From positions 1-17,250 of the forward strand of contig CANINJ010000007.1 of the NCBI GenBank assembly GCA_947468985.1: a stretch of 17,250 nt of DNA, written 5' to 3'. The translations under genes and the position numbers were made by a program. This DNA is from Bacteroidota bacterium (lineage in GTDB: Bacteria; Bacteroidota; Bacteroidia; Flavobacteriales; Flavobacteriaceae). The notes under the pieces are model-generated. The model had not been told where the DNA came from and did no database searches. It saw nothing but the letters and a program-made list of their open reading frames with translations. Of this stretch, positions 1 to 10,177 are shown piece after piece; positions within the stretch are counted from its first letter, which is position 1, and every line of letters starts with the position of its first letter.

Positions 1-814
1 AGACATTTTCTTTGGTTTTATTTTTATATACAAATACCGAAATAAAGATACTTGCTTCGTAAATTAGTAACATTGGAATAGCAACAATAATTTGGCTAAC
101 CACATCTGGTGGCGTAACAATTGCTGCAATTAGCAATACAACTACCACAGAATATTTTCTGTACTTTCTTAAAAATGTTGGCGTTACTAATCCTAATTTT
201 GTCAAGAAATAAATAATTACGGGTAATTCAAAAAATAATCCACTCGCAATCACCGATGTTTTCAGCATGCCTATATAAGAATCAATTGTAAACTGATTTT
301 GTACCATTTTACTAATTGAAAAAGTAGCACAGAAATTGATTGACATTGGAACAATGACATAATATCCAAATAGGACCCCTAAAAAGAATAATATGGAAGC
401 TATAAATATAAATACGCGTACATTTTTTCTTTCTTTTTCATATAATGCAGGACTGATGAATTTCCATAGTTCCCATAAAATATAAGGAAATGCAAGAATA
501 AATCCAGCGGTAATACATGTCCAAATGAACATATTTACTTGCCCTTCCATATCGGTATTCTGAATTATAAAAGGCAATTCGGTAATACAAATGCTATCTG
601 CAAATCCTATATTATGAGATAATTCACAGAAAAAAGTATAGGTAAAAAAACTGGGACTTGTTGGCGCGAAGATTATAGTGTCAAAAATAAAATCACTAAA
701 AAAATAAGTGACTACTGCCATAATTAATACTGCAGAAGTACTTCGAACCAATAACCATCTTAATTCTTCAAGATGATCTAAAAACGACATTTCATTTAAC
801 GTTTTCTTTGCCAT
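1..814 (-). CDS. tatC: Sec-independent (twin-arginine) protein translocase subunit TatC, 3' end outside window
   Basis: TatC is the polytopic inner-membrane subunit of the Tat translocase. It recognises twin-arginine signal peptides and exports folded proteins. Reading the minus strand from ATG at 814 gives 271 codons without a stop, so the gene runs off the left edge, probably near its natural end. Visible family marks are the N-terminal SFLDHLEELR (residues 10-19), FPYILWELWKF followed by SPALYEKER around residues 110-130, the FFELP segment in a later membrane helix, and TPPDVVSQ before the last helices. Several hydrophobic stretches fit a six-helix protein. The loop after the first helix (about residues 50-100) is longer than in E. 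coli TatC. Its ATG overlaps the stop of the upstream isomerase gene in a TAATG, so the two are translationally coupled and share a promoter. Identification is firm. Confidence 0.95.
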   Translation of the reverse strand, partial: MAKKTLNEMSFLDHLEELRWLLVRSTSAVLIMAVVTYFFSDFIFDTIIFAPTSPSFFTYTFFCELSHNIGFADSICITELPFIIQNTDMEGQVNMFIWTCITAGFILAFPYILWELWKFISPALYEKERKNVRVFIFIASILFFLGVLFGYYVIVPMSINFCATFSISKMVQNQFTIDSYIGMLKTSVIASGLFFELPVIIYFLTKLGLVTPTFLRKYRKYSVVVVLLIAAIVTPPDVVSQIIVAIPMLLIYEASIFISVFVYKNKTKENV

Positions 815-1779
815 TATACAATTCCTTCTTTTAAAATATCGTGTAAATGCAACACGCCTTTGTATTCTTCCTTTTCAAGAACTACTAATTGTGTGATTGA
901 AAAATCCTCCAAAATATTTAAAGCATCCGTTACCATAGCTGATAATTGAATCATTTTAGGGCTTTTTGTCATAATATCTTTTGCGGTTAAGTGTGCAAAG
1001 GTATCGTTATTATTCAGCATTCTACGAATATCTCCGTCCGTAATTATTCCGATTACCTTATTATTTTCGATAACCGCCGTAACACCAAGACGTTTTTCTG
1101 AAATTTCAAAAATAACTTTTTTGATATTCGTTTCAGGAGTAACTTCAGGTTTGTGACTTTGATCAAGCATATCACCCACGCGAAGTAATAATTTTTTCCC
1201 CAATGCGCCACCAGGATGGTATTTTGCAAAATCTTGAGAATTGAATTCTCGAAGTTCCATCAAACATACCGCAAGCGCATCGCCCATAACCAATTGTGCT
1301 GTGGTACTATTTGTAGGTGCTAAATTATTCGGGCACGATTCTGAATCTATAGTTGTATCTAAAATAAAATCGGCGCCTTTTGCTAAAAAAGAGGTTGTAT
1401 TTCCTGTAATTGCTATTAAAGTATTTCCGAAATGCTTTACAATAGGAACCAAAACTTTAATTTCAGGACTGTTGCCACTTTTTGAAATACAAATCACCAC
1501 ATCTTCGGGTTGAACCATACCTAAATCGCCGTGAATTGCTTCAGAAGCGTGTAAAAAGAGCGATGGTGTTCCTGTAGAATTCATTGTTGCTACAATTTTT
1601 TGTGCGATAATGGCGCTTTTTCCAATGCCCGTGACAACCAATCTGCCTTTGGAATTGAATATGATTTCTGTAGCTTTTGCAAAGTCATCTGTAAGTAAAT
1701 CAGATAGTTTAGCAATAGATTTGCTTTCAGATAGGATTGTCTTTTTGGCAATTTCCAAAATATTTTTGTTTGTTTTCAA
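814..1779 (-). CDS. kdsD: Arabinose-5-phosphate isomerase (KdsD/KpsF family; SIS + two CBS domains)
   Basis: It interconverts ribulose-5-phosphate and arabinose-5-phosphate, the first step toward Kdo for lipopolysaccharide, and is cytoplasmic. The 321 residues match the family length (E. coli KdsD is 328). A sugar-isomerase SIS domain (about 35-175) holds GIGKSA at 51-56, AIHGDLG at 81-87 and HPGGALGK at 188-195. Two CBS repeats follow (about 205-260 and 265-321). Lys54, Glu106, Glu147 and His188 stand exactly five residues before the four residues I recall as catalytic in E. coli KdsD (K59, E111, E152, H193), so activity is likely. The start codon is TTG at 1779: an in-frame TAA lies four codons upstream, and the first internal ATG (residue 66) would remove part of the SIS domain. 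It is followed by tatC with a 1-base overlap. Assignment to KdsD or to a capsule KpsF paralogue cannot be settled here. Confidence 0.93.
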   Translation of the reverse strand: MKTNKNILEIAKKTILSESKSIAKLSDLLTDDFAKATEIIFNSKGRLVVTGIGKSAIIAQKIVATMNSTGTPSLFLHASEAIHGDLGMVQPEDVVICISKSGNSPEIKVLVPIVKHFGNTLIAITGNTTSFLAKGADFILDTTIDSESCPNNLAPTNSTTAQLVMGDALAVCLMELREFNSQDFAKYHPGGALGKKLLLRVGDMLDQSHKPEVTPETNIKKVIFEISEKRLGVTAVIENNKVIGIITDGDIRRMLNNNDTFAHLTAKDIMTKSPKMIQLSAMVTDALNILEDFSITQLVVLEKEEYKGVLHLHDILKEGIV

Positions 1780-1796
1780 AACAGTTTTTTATAAAG

Positions 1797-1827
1797 TTTG
1801 TATTTATTAAAGTTTGTTGTATCTTTA
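1797..1827 (+). promoter_or_regulatory. Bacteroidota-type promoter of recQ
   Basis: TTTG (1797-1800), a 19-base spacer, then TATCTTTA (1820-1827), one mismatch from the flavobacterial -7 consensus TAnnTTTG. It would give a leader of about 30 bases before the ATG at 1865. It overlaps the leader region of the divergent isomerase gene. Confidence 0.5.
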
Positions 1828-1834
1828 TGAACCA

Positions 1835-1842
1835 CAAATTTA
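1835..1842 (-). promoter_or_regulatory. Candidate -7 element for kdsD-tatC
   Basis: The minus strand reads TAAATTTG, a perfect TAnnTTTG, about 55 bases before the TTG start at 1779. No clear -33 TTG is present at the expected distance. It lies only 8 bases from the recQ -7 element on the other strand, so the two promoters could compete. Confidence 0.4.
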
Positions 1843-1864
1843 TGTAAAATACTATTAACTAAGA

Positions 1865-4060
1865 ATGAAATCTACCGAAATTGATATCCATAAGGAATTA
1901 AAAAAATATTTTGGTTTCAACCAATTTAAAGGATTACAAGAACAAGTCATTAGAAGCCTTATCTCAGGCAAAAATTCTTTTGTAATTATGCCAACGGGTG
2001 GTGGAAAATCGCTTTGTTATCAATTGCCTGCATTAATGAATGAAGGAACGGCAATTATTGTATCGCCATTAATTGCATTGATGAAAAACCAAGTAGATGC
2101 CATTCGGAGTTTGTCTTCGGAAAATGGAATTGCGCATGTATTAAATTCCTCCTTAAATAAAACGGAAATCAATCAGGTTAAAAAAGATATTACCTCTGGA
2201 TTGACAAAATTATTATATGTTGCACCAGAATCTTTAGCAAAAGAAGAATACATTAAATTTTTAAAGAACATAAATATTTCATTTGTAGCCATTGACGAGG
2301 CACATTGTATTTCAGAATGGGGTCACGATTTTCGTCCTGAATACAGAAATTTAAAAAATAGCATTAAACTTTTGGGTAACGTTCCCGTTATTGGCTTGAC
2401 CGCAACCGCAACACCAAAAGTGCAAGAAGATATTTTGAAAAACTTAGAAATGGCTGATGCCAATACTTTCAAAGCTTCCTTCAACAGACCTAATTTATAT
2501 TATGAAGTTCGTACCAAAACCAAGAATATTGAGTCGGATATTATTCGCTTTATCAAACAACACAAAGGAAAATCTGGAATTATTTATTGCTTAAGCCGTA
2601 AAAAAGTAGAGGCAATTGCTCAAGTTTTACAAGTAAACGGAATTAGTGCCGTTCCATATCACGCAGGTTTGGATGCAAAAACGCGTGCAAAACATCAAGA
2701 TATGTTCCTAATGGAAGATGTTGAAGTAGTGGTTGCAACCATAGCTTTTGGAATGGGAATTGACAAGCCCGATGTGCGTTTTGTAATTCATCACGATATT
2801 CCAAAATCATTAGAAAGTTATTACCAAGAAACAGGTCGTGGTGGTCGAGATGGTGGCGAAGGACATTGTTTGGCTTATTATTCCTATAAAGATGTAGAAA
2901 AATTAGAGAAATTCTTGTCAGGAAAACCAGTTGCAGAACAAGAAATAGGTTTTGCTTTATTACAAGAAGTTGTGGCGTATGCTGAAACTTCGATGTCAAG
3001 ACGTAAATTTTTGCTGCATTATTTTGGTGAGGAATTCGATAGCGAAACAGGAGAAGGTGGCGATATGGATGACAATGTTCGTAATCCAAAGACCAAAGTT
3101 GAAGCGATGAGTCAAGTGGTAAAACTTCTTGAAATTGTTCGCGATACTAAACATTTATACAAATCAAAAGAGGTCGTTTATACCCTTACGGGGAAAGTAA
3201 ACGCAATGATAAAAGCACACAGAACAGATTCTCAAAGCTTTTTTGGTTCTGGGGCTGCATTTGAAGAGCGCTATTGGATGGCTTTATTGCGGCAGGTTTT
3301 GGTTGACGGTTTATTATCAAAAGACATTGAATCGTATGGTATTATTAAAATCACCGAAAAAGGATTGGATTTTATAAAAAACCCGATTTCTTTTATGATG
3401 TCTGAAGATCACGAATACAACGAATCTGAAGATGAAGCAATTGTTACAGCTGCAAAATCTTCTGGAATTGCAGATGAAGCGTTGATGTTGGTTTTGCGTG
3501 ATTTACGTAAGAAAGTTGCCAAAAAATTAGGGGTTCCTCCTTTTGTGGTTTTCCAAGATCCGTCACTTGAAGATATGTCGCTTAAATATCCAATTACAAT
3601 GGATGAAATGGGGAATATTCATGGAGTTGGTGAAGGGAAAGTCAAGAAATACGGCAAAGAATTCGTCGATATTATTAGTGCTTATGTAGAAGAAAATGAC
3701 ATTCTACGTCCTGATGATTTGGTTGTAAAATCTACGGGTGCCAATTCAATTAATAAGCTATACATCATTCAAAATATCGATAGAAAATTAAATCTTGATG
3801 ATATTGCTCGAGGCAAAGGCTTGAATATGGATGCTTTGATTAAAGAAATGGAGCAAATAGTCTATTCCGGAACCAAATTAAACATTAAATATTGGATTGA
3901 TGAAATTCTTGATGATGACCAACAAGAAGAGATTCACGACTATTTTATGGAGTCAGAATCCGATAATATTGAAGAAGCCTTAAAAGAATTTGATGGCGAA
4001 TATGATATTAATGAATTGCGATTTATGAGAATTAAATTCATCAGCGAGGTTGCTAATTAA
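1865..4060 (+). CDS. recQ: ATP-dependent DNA helicase RecQ, zinc-site cysteines missing
   Basis: RecQ is a 3'-5' DNA helicase for recombinational repair and restart of stalled forks. The 731 residues show the SF2 helicase core: Walker A TGGGKS (44-49), DEAH box (144-147), LTATAT (178-183), and motif VI QETGRGGRDG (321-330). The RecQ C-terminal region follows with SRRKFLLHYFGEEF (378-391). HRDC-like sequence covers about 530-610, with the GVGEGKVKKYG stretch at 587-597. A further tail of roughly 110 residues resembles the helix-turn-helix extension of long bacterial RecQs. In E. coli the zinc module has four cysteines (one just before the RR and three in CGNCDIC). Here the first is Ser378 and the later segment (392-408) is acidic with no cysteine. 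The ATG at 1865 agrees with the promoter above. Monocistronic. The zinc-site loss may be typical of this subfamily rather than a defect. Confidence 0.95.
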   Translation: MKSTEIDIHKELKKYFGFNQFKGLQEQVIRSLISGKNSFVIMPTGGGKSLCYQLPALMNEGTAIIVSPLIALMKNQVDAIRSLSSENGIAHVLNSSLNKTEINQVKKDITSGLTKLLYVAPESLAKEEYIKFLKNINISFVAIDEAHCISEWGHDFRPEYRNLKNSIKLLGNVPVIGLTATATPKVQEDILKNLEMADANTFKASFNRPNLYYEVRTKTKNIESDIIRFIKQHKGKSGIIYCLSRKKVEAIAQVLQVNGISAVPYHAGLDAKTRAKHQDMFLMEDVEVVVATIAFGMGIDKPDVRFVIHHDIPKSLESYYQETGRGGRDGGEGHCLAYYSYKDVEKLEKFLSGKPVAEQEIGFALLQEVVAYAETSMSRRKFLLHYFGEEFDSETGEGGDMDDNVRNPKTKVEAMSQVVKLLEIVRDTKHLYKSKEVVYTLTGKVNAMIKAHRTDSQSFFGSGAAFEERYWMALLRQVLVDGLLSKDIESYGIIKITEKGLDFIKNPISFMMSEDHEYNESEDEAIVTAAKSSGIADEALMLVLRDLRKKVAKKLGVPPFVVFQDPSLEDMSLKYPITMDEMGNIHGVGEGKVKKYGKEFVDIISAYVEENDILRPDDLVVKSTGANSINKLYIIQNIDRKLNLDDIARGKGLNMDALIKEMEQIVYSGTKLNIKYWIDEILDDDQQEEIHDYFMESESDNIEEALKEFDGEYDINELRFMRIKFISEVAN

Positions 4061-4064
4061 GTCG

Positions 4065-4088
4065 AAAGTCATAAAGTCTTAAAGTCGA
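4065..4088 (+). repeat. Three tandem 8-base AAAGTC units after recQ
   Basis: AAAGTCAT, AAAGTCTT and AAAGTCGA follow one another at exact 8-base spacing from 4065. A degenerate copy (TAAGTC, 4058-4063) includes the recQ stop codon. A 7-base inverted partner of the last unit, ATTCGAC at 4138-4144, pairs with GTCGAAT at 4084-4090. Function unknown. Confidence 0.6.
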
Positions 4089-4090
4089 AT

Positions 4091-4110
4091 GTTCAAAATA
4101 GAACTTTTTT
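4091..4110 (+). terminator. Weak candidate terminator of recQ
   Basis: GTTC (4091-4094) and GAAC (4101-4104) enclose a 6-base loop and are followed by six T residues (4105-4110). The stem is only 4 bp, so this is a weak candidate. No better terminator was seen between recQ and the convergent gene at 4155. Confidence 0.25.
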
Positions 4111-4154
4111 ACATTTCACGTCGTTCAACATTATGAAATTCGACATTAGACATT

Positions 4155-4388
4155 TTAATAAATCTCGCCTCGGTGTGGTTTTAATTTATCTCGAACAGCA
4201 ATCATATTTTCATCTGTTACAACCATAAATGCGATGGCGTGCATTTCATTTAGAATTGTAAATCCTGTGATATTCAACGGTAGTTTTTCTGTTGAAATGT
4301 ATTCTTTGAGGTGAATTTCGTGATGTTCCGCAGTTTTTGCAGCTGCAGCGCCTCTAAAATCCCAAATTAGTTTTATTTGTCGTGACAT
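4155..4388 (-). CDS. Small conserved-looking protein of unknown function (77 aa)
   Basis: I do not recognise a named family. The 77-residue product has no signal peptide, membrane helix or cysteines. It contains WDFRG (9-13), then AAAAKTAEHHEIHLKEY with two adjacent histidines, a hydrophobic middle (ITGF, AIAFMVV) and a basic end (KLKPHRGEIY). The pattern suggests a small soluble alpha/beta fold. It is likely real rather than a shadow: it has its own ATG, lies in a region otherwise free of genes, and has a perfect minus-strand TAACTTTG -7 element 15 bases upstream. It is convergent with recQ and divergent from the FAD dehydrogenase at 4490. Function cannot be inferred from the context. Confidence 0.75.
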   Translation of the reverse strand: MSRQIKLIWDFRGAAAAKTAEHHEIHLKEYISTEKLPLNITGFTILNEMHAIAFMVVTDENMIAVRDKLKPHRGEIY

Positions 4389-4403
4389 ATTTTTTATATT
4401 TCA

Positions 4404-4437
4404 CAAAGTTACAAACTTTATTAGTCGTAAAACACAA
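4404..4437 (-). promoter_or_regulatory. Promoter of the 77-aa protein gene
   Basis: On the minus strand TTG (4437-4435), a 23-base spacer, then TAACTTTG (4411-4404) matches TAnnTTTG perfectly. The element ends 15 bases before the ATG at 4388. Confidence 0.5.
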
Positions 4438-4459
4438 TTATTAATCAACTTCAAATAAC

Positions 4460-4467
4460 TACTTTTG
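4460..4467 (+). promoter_or_regulatory. Candidate -7 element for the FAD dehydrogenase gene
   Basis: TACTTTTG fits TAnnTTTG and ends 22 bases before the ATG at 4490, implying a leader of under 20 bases. No clear TTG lies at the -33 position. Confidence 0.45.
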
Positions 4468-4489
4468 TAATTCGATTAATTAAAAAATA

Positions 4490-6052
4490 ATGCCTCAAGA
4501 ACTTCTACTTCAAGTATCACCTGAAATTGCTGTAAACGAACAACTTCTTAAAGACTATGTTGCGAAATTGGTTCGTGTTTCTTTCAATGAAATCAAGCAT
4601 ATTTCAATATTGAAGCGTTCAATTGATGCCCGCCAAAAGGCAATAAAAATGAATTTGAAAGTGATGATTTACTTTCAAGGTGACGAATTCATTGAAGAAA
4701 AAATCCAACTTCCAGAATATAAAAATGTGTCCAATGAGCAAGAAGTTATTGTTGTTGGTGCTGGGCCTGCAGGACTTTTTGCAGCTTTACAATTAATTGA
4801 ATTGGGTTTAAAGCCAATAGTTATTGAGCGTGGAAAAGATGTTCGTGGGCGTCGTCGTGATTTAAAAGCCATCAATGTGGATCATATTGTCGATGAAGAT
4901 AGCAATTACTGTTTTGGCGAAGGCGGTGCAGGAACTTATTCTGACGGAAAATTATATACCCGTTCCAAAAAGCGTGGCGATGTAACTCGAATTTTAGAAT
5001 TATTAGTCGCTTTTGGTGCTTCCGAAGACATTTTGATAGAAGCACATCCACATATTGGAACCAATAAATTACCCCAAATCATTCAGGATATTCGTGAGAA
5101 AATTATTGAAATGGGAGGAAAGGTGCTTTTTGAAACTCGCCTGAACGATATTTTGATAAAAAATAATGAAGTTCAAGGAATTGTAACGCAATCTGGAGAC
5201 ACCATTCTTGCCAATAAAATCATATTGGCAACTGGACATTCCGCTCGTGATATTTTTGAATTGTTAGACAGAAAAAAAGTATTTATAGAGGCGAAACCAT
5301 TTGCCTTGGGCGTTAGAGCAGAACATCCACAAACCCTAATTGACAGTATTCAATACAGTTGCGATTATCGTGGCGAGCATTTGCCACCAGCACCCTATTC
5401 AATTGTAAAACAAGTAGGCGGAAGGGGAATGTATTCTTTTTGTATGTGTCCCGGCGGCGTAATTGCTCCTTGTGCGACAAGCCCCGGCGAGGTTGTAACT
5501 AATGGTTGGTCGCCATCAAAACGAGATCAAGCGACTGCCAATTCAGGAATTGTTATAGAATTAAAATTAGAAGATTTTAAACCTTTTGCTAAATTTGGAG
5601 CCTTAGCAGGATTAGAATTTCAAAAAAGTATCGAACAAAAAGCGTGGCATTTGGCTGGGGAATCTCAAAAAGTTCCAGCCCAAAGAATGGTCGATTTTAC
5701 TCAGAATAAAATATCATCAGATATTCCTAAAACGTCCTATGTTCCTGGAACTACTTCGGTAGAAATGGGGCAAGTTTTCCCAGGTTTTCTAACGCAAATA
5801 TTGCGTGAAGGTTTTTCTGAATTTGGAAAATCTATGCGGGGTTATTTGACAAATGAAGCCATTTTACACGCACCAGAATCCAGAACTTCCTCGCCAGTTC
5901 GTATTCCCCGAGATTCTATTTCATTAGAGCATTTGCAAATAAAAGGACTTTATCCTTGTGGTGAAGGTGCTGGTTATGCCGGTGGAATTATTTCTGCTGC
6001 TATTGATGGTGAAAAATGCGCTATTAAAATTTTTGAAGCGTTACATTTATAA
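4490..6052 (+). CDS. Uncharacterised FAD-dependent dehydrogenase (COG2509-like)
   Basis: A large flavoprotein of 520 residues. An N-terminal segment of about 80 residues, containing the basic stretch LKRSIDARQKA (41-51), precedes a Rossmann FAD-binding motif: VIVVGAGPAGL (86-96), ending in the acidic residue of VIERG (111-115). Further marks are CFGEGGAGTYSDGKLYTR (141-158), a TGHSARDIFELL segment after the central domain, and the C-terminal flavin-contact motif CGEGAGYAGGI near residue 495. This architecture is that of the COG2509 FAD-dependent dehydrogenases, widespread but without an agreed substrate. The protein is cytoplasmic, with no signal peptide or membrane helix. It stands alone with its own -7 element and a 201-base gap downstream. 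It could be misannotated as a geranylgeranyl reductase or HI0933-like protein. The family call is good; the reaction is unknown. Confidence 0.88.
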   Translation: MPQELLLQVSPEIAVNEQLLKDYVAKLVRVSFNEIKHISILKRSIDARQKAIKMNLKVMIYFQGDEFIEEKIQLPEYKNVSNEQEVIVVGAGPAGLFAALQLIELGLKPIVIERGKDVRGRRRDLKAINVDHIVDEDSNYCFGEGGAGTYSDGKLYTRSKKRGDVTRILELLVAFGASEDILIEAHPHIGTNKLPQIIQDIREKIIEMGGKVLFETRLNDILIKNNEVQGIVTQSGDTILANKIILATGHSARDIFELLDRKKVFIEAKPFALGVRAEHPQTLIDSIQYSCDYRGEHLPPAPYSIVKQVGGRGMYSFCMCPGGVIAPCATSPGEVVTNGWSPSKRDQATANSGIVIELKLEDFKPFAKFGALAGLEFQKSIEQKAWHLAGESQKVPAQRMVDFTQNKISSDIPKTSYVPGTTSVEMGQVFPGFLTQILREGFSEFGKSMRGYLTNEAILHAPESRTSSPVRIPRDSISLEHLQIKGLYPCGEGAGYAGGIISAAIDGEKCAIKIFEALHL

Positions 6053-6230
6053 TACAAATGTTCTTTAAAACGAAAACGTTATATTGAAAATTATTTATTT
6101 AAAAATGCTCTTTTCTCGTACAATATCGTAAAATAAATTAACTAAATTAAAATAATTTAGGATAATGATAATTCTGCTGCTTTTCTACTCAAATAGTTTG
6201 TAATTAGAGACTTCCAATATTTATAAAGTG

Positions 6231-6238
6231 TAAATTTG
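6231..6238 (+). promoter_or_regulatory. Candidate -7 element for the aldehyde dehydrogenase gene
   Basis: TAAATTTG, a perfect TAnnTTTG, lies 15 bases before the ATG at 6254, so the transcript would have a very short leader. No correctly spaced -33 TTG was found. The rest of the 201-base gap (6053-6253) is AT-rich with no further feature I can support. Confidence 0.4.
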
Positions 6239-6253
6239 TAAAAAATAGCGACT

Positions 6254-7834
6254 ATGAGTTTTATACCCGAAGAATTTCAAATTACCGCTCCATTATTTCA
6301 AAATACCTACTTGGTCAACGGAGCTTTAAAAGAATGGAAAGGACCTACTACAGAAATTTTTTCTACCATTTCATCTACAGAAAATTATGCACCAACACTT
6401 TTAGGGTCGATTCCAACAATGGGAGTTTCAGAGGCCAATGAAGTTGTTGAAGCCGCTGTAAATGCGTATGATAATGGACAAGGAATTTGGCCAACGATGA
6501 AAGTGACGGATCGAATTAAATGTATGGAGAATTTCGTAAATCAAATGAAATTGACTCGTAATGAAGTCGTTAAATTTTTGATGTGGGAAATCGGAAAATC
6601 GTTACCAGATTCTGAAAAAGAATTTGATAGAACGGTTGAATATATTGTTGATACGATTGAAGATTATAAAAAATTAGATAGAAATAGCGCTCGATTTACA
6701 AAAAGTCAAGGCATTAATGCAATGGTTCGTCGCGGACCACTTGGAGTTGTATTGTGTCTTGGGCCTTACAATTATCCTTTAAATGAAACTTTTTCCTTGC
6801 TAATTCCTGCAATTATAATGGGAAATACGGTGATTTTCAAACCTGCAAAACACGGCGTTTTATTAATTTCACCTTTGTTAGAAGCCTTTAGAAGCAGTTT
6901 CCCAAAAGGAGTTATCAATATTGTTTATGGAAGAGGCCGTGATGTAGCTTCGCCAATTATGGAATCAGGAAAAGTCGCTATTTTGGCTTTAATTGGAAAT
7001 AGTAAATCGGCAATTGCATTGCAAGATCAACATCCAAATAAAAACAGATTGCGTTTGGTTTTAGGTTTAGAAGCTAAAAATCCTGCAATTGTTTTGGCTG
7101 ATGCCGATTTGGATTTGGCCATTCAAGAATGTGTTGCGGGAAGTTTATCCTTTAACGGTCAACGCTGTACTGCATTGAAAATTTTATATGTTCACGAATC
7201 CATTGTTGAGGAATTTAATAAAAGATTTGCTGCAAAAGTTGATGCGCTTACTTTTGGAAACCCTTGGGATAAATCGGTGTTCTTAACGCCATTACCAGAA
7301 AAAGACAAACCTGCTTATATTCAAGAATTGATTGACGATGCCACAAGCAAAGGCGCTAAAGTAATCAATGCTAAAGGTGGTCAACATTCTGATAATTATA
7401 TTTTTCCAGCTATTTTATATCCTATAAATAAGGAAATGCGAGTGTATCACGAAGAACAATTTGGACCTGTCGTACCTATTTTGACTTTCAAAGACATTCA
7501 AGAACCGTTGAAAGATATGGCGGAATCGAATTACGGGCAGCAAGTGAGTTTGTTCGGGAGAGACATTAAAACCATTGCGCCACTTATTGATACTTTGGTG
7601 AATTTAGTTACCCGAGTAAACTTAAATAGCTCTTGCCAACGCGGTCCAGATGTGTATCCGTTCACAGGTCGAAAAGATTCTGCTGTGGGAACTTTGAGCA
7701 TTCACGATGCCTTGCGTTCGTTTTCTATTCGAACTTTCGTAGCGTCAAAAGACAATGACTATAACAATGAAATCTTACAGGCGTTGTTGAATAGTAAAGA
7801 ATCGAATTTTATCAATACAGATTATATTTTGTAG
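6254..7834 (+). CDS. gapN: Aldehyde dehydrogenase, likely NADP-dependent non-phosphorylating glyceraldehyde-3-phosphate dehydrogenase
   Basis: An ALDH-superfamily enzyme of 526 residues. The closest match I recognise is the GapN type, which oxidises glyceraldehyde-3-phosphate to 3-phosphoglycerate and makes NADPH without ATP. Visible marks are [11 protein letters not shown] (170-180) with the oxyanion-hole Asn173, the cofactor Lys196 in IFKPAK, the nucleophile Cys305 in [10 protein letters not shown], and EEQFGP (400-405). The usual ELGGKNP around the general base is replaced by GLEAKNP (271-277): the expected Glu position is Gly271 and a Glu stands two residues later (Glu273). The C-terminus after about residue 495 is extended and polar. 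Single-gene unit with a candidate -7 element just upstream and a strong terminator at 7854-7890. The superfamily is certain; substrate and NADP preference are inferred. Confidence 0.82.
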   Translation: MSFIPEEFQITAPLFQNTYLVNGALKEWKGPTTEIFSTISSTENYAPTLLGSIPTMGVSEANEVVEAAVNAYDNGQGIWPTMKVTDRIKCMENFVNQMKLTRNEVVKFLMWEIGKSLPDSEKEFDRTVEYIVDTIEDYKKLDRNSARFTKSQGINAMVRRGPLGVVLCLGPYNYPLNETFSLLIPAIIMGNTVIFKPAKHGVLLISPLLEAFRSSFPKGVINIVYGRGRDVASPIMESGKVAILALIGNSKSAIALQDQHPNKNRLRLVLGLEAKNPAIVLADADLDLAIQECVAGSLSFNGQRCTALKILYVHESIVEEFNKRFAAKVDALTFGNPWDKSVFLTPLPEKDKPAYIQELIDDATSKGAKVINAKGGQHSDNYIFPAILYPINKEMRVYHEEQFGPVVPILTFKDIQEPLKDMAESNYGQQVSLFGRDIKTIAPLIDTLVNLVTRVNLNSSCQRGPDVYPFTGRKDSAVGTLSIHDALRSFSIRTFVASKDNDYNNEILQALLNSKESNFINTDYIL

Positions 7835-7853
7835 TATTTCTAATTTCAATAAT

Positions 7854-7890
7854 AAACCGCAAATTGCTGAACGTGATTTGCGGTTTTTTT
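7854..7890 (+). terminator. Intrinsic terminator after gapN
   Basis: Perfect 11-bp stem AAACCGCAAAT (7854-7864) / ATTTGCGGTTT (7876-7886) with an 11-base loop. The T run extends to 7890. On the minus strand the hairpin is followed by TTTATTATT, so it may also serve the convergent kinase gene ending at 7896. Confidence 0.9.
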
Positions 7891-7895
7891 ATGAA

Positions 7896-9962
<2,067 letters not shown>

Positions 9963-9999
9963 TTTATTTTTATTTTTTATTAAATGTAAATCATCATAA

Positions 10000-10007
10000 C
10001 AAATTTA
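10000..10007 (-). promoter_or_regulatory. Candidate -7 element for the hybrid kinase gene
   Basis: The minus strand reads TAAATTTG, a perfect TAnnTTTG, 37 bases before the TTG at 9962. It supports the TTG start over the ATG at residue 50. No clear -33 TTG. Confidence 0.4.
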
Positions 10008-10151
10008 TAAACATTTTGATTTTAAAATATAAAAAATGTGTTTTATTTTTTTATTTTATGAAAATAGAAAGTTGATTATCAAATAATCTTACTTTTTAAA
10101 GGCTGTTTTTCTATTGAATTTAATATAATTACGTTTTTAGTTGAGATGTCT

Positions 10152-10159
10152 TATCTTTG
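10152..10159 (+). promoter_or_regulatory. Candidate -7 element for the PLP-enzyme operon
   Basis: TATCTTTG fits TAnnTTTG and ends 18 bases before the ATG at 10178. No correctly spaced -33 TTG. The 215-base gap 9963-10177 holds this and the divergent kinase promoter; the stretch between them is very AT-rich with nothing else I can support. Confidence 0.45.
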
Positions 10160-10177
10160 TAATAAATAGTTTTATAA

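Noticed and set aside
2643..3089. 148-codon minus-strand open frame inside recQ
   Set aside because: It is wholly antisense to conserved RecQ sequence, and its translation is a low-complexity His/Leu-rich string without domain features.
6069..6080. AACG-AAAA-CGTT hairpin after the FAD dehydrogenase
   Set aside because: The 4-bp stem has no T run after it, which is too weak for a terminator.
9980..9997. Five-codon leader frame (MMIYI) before the kinase gene
   Set aside because: The predicted transcription start falls inside it, and a frame this short arises easily by chance in AT-rich sequence.
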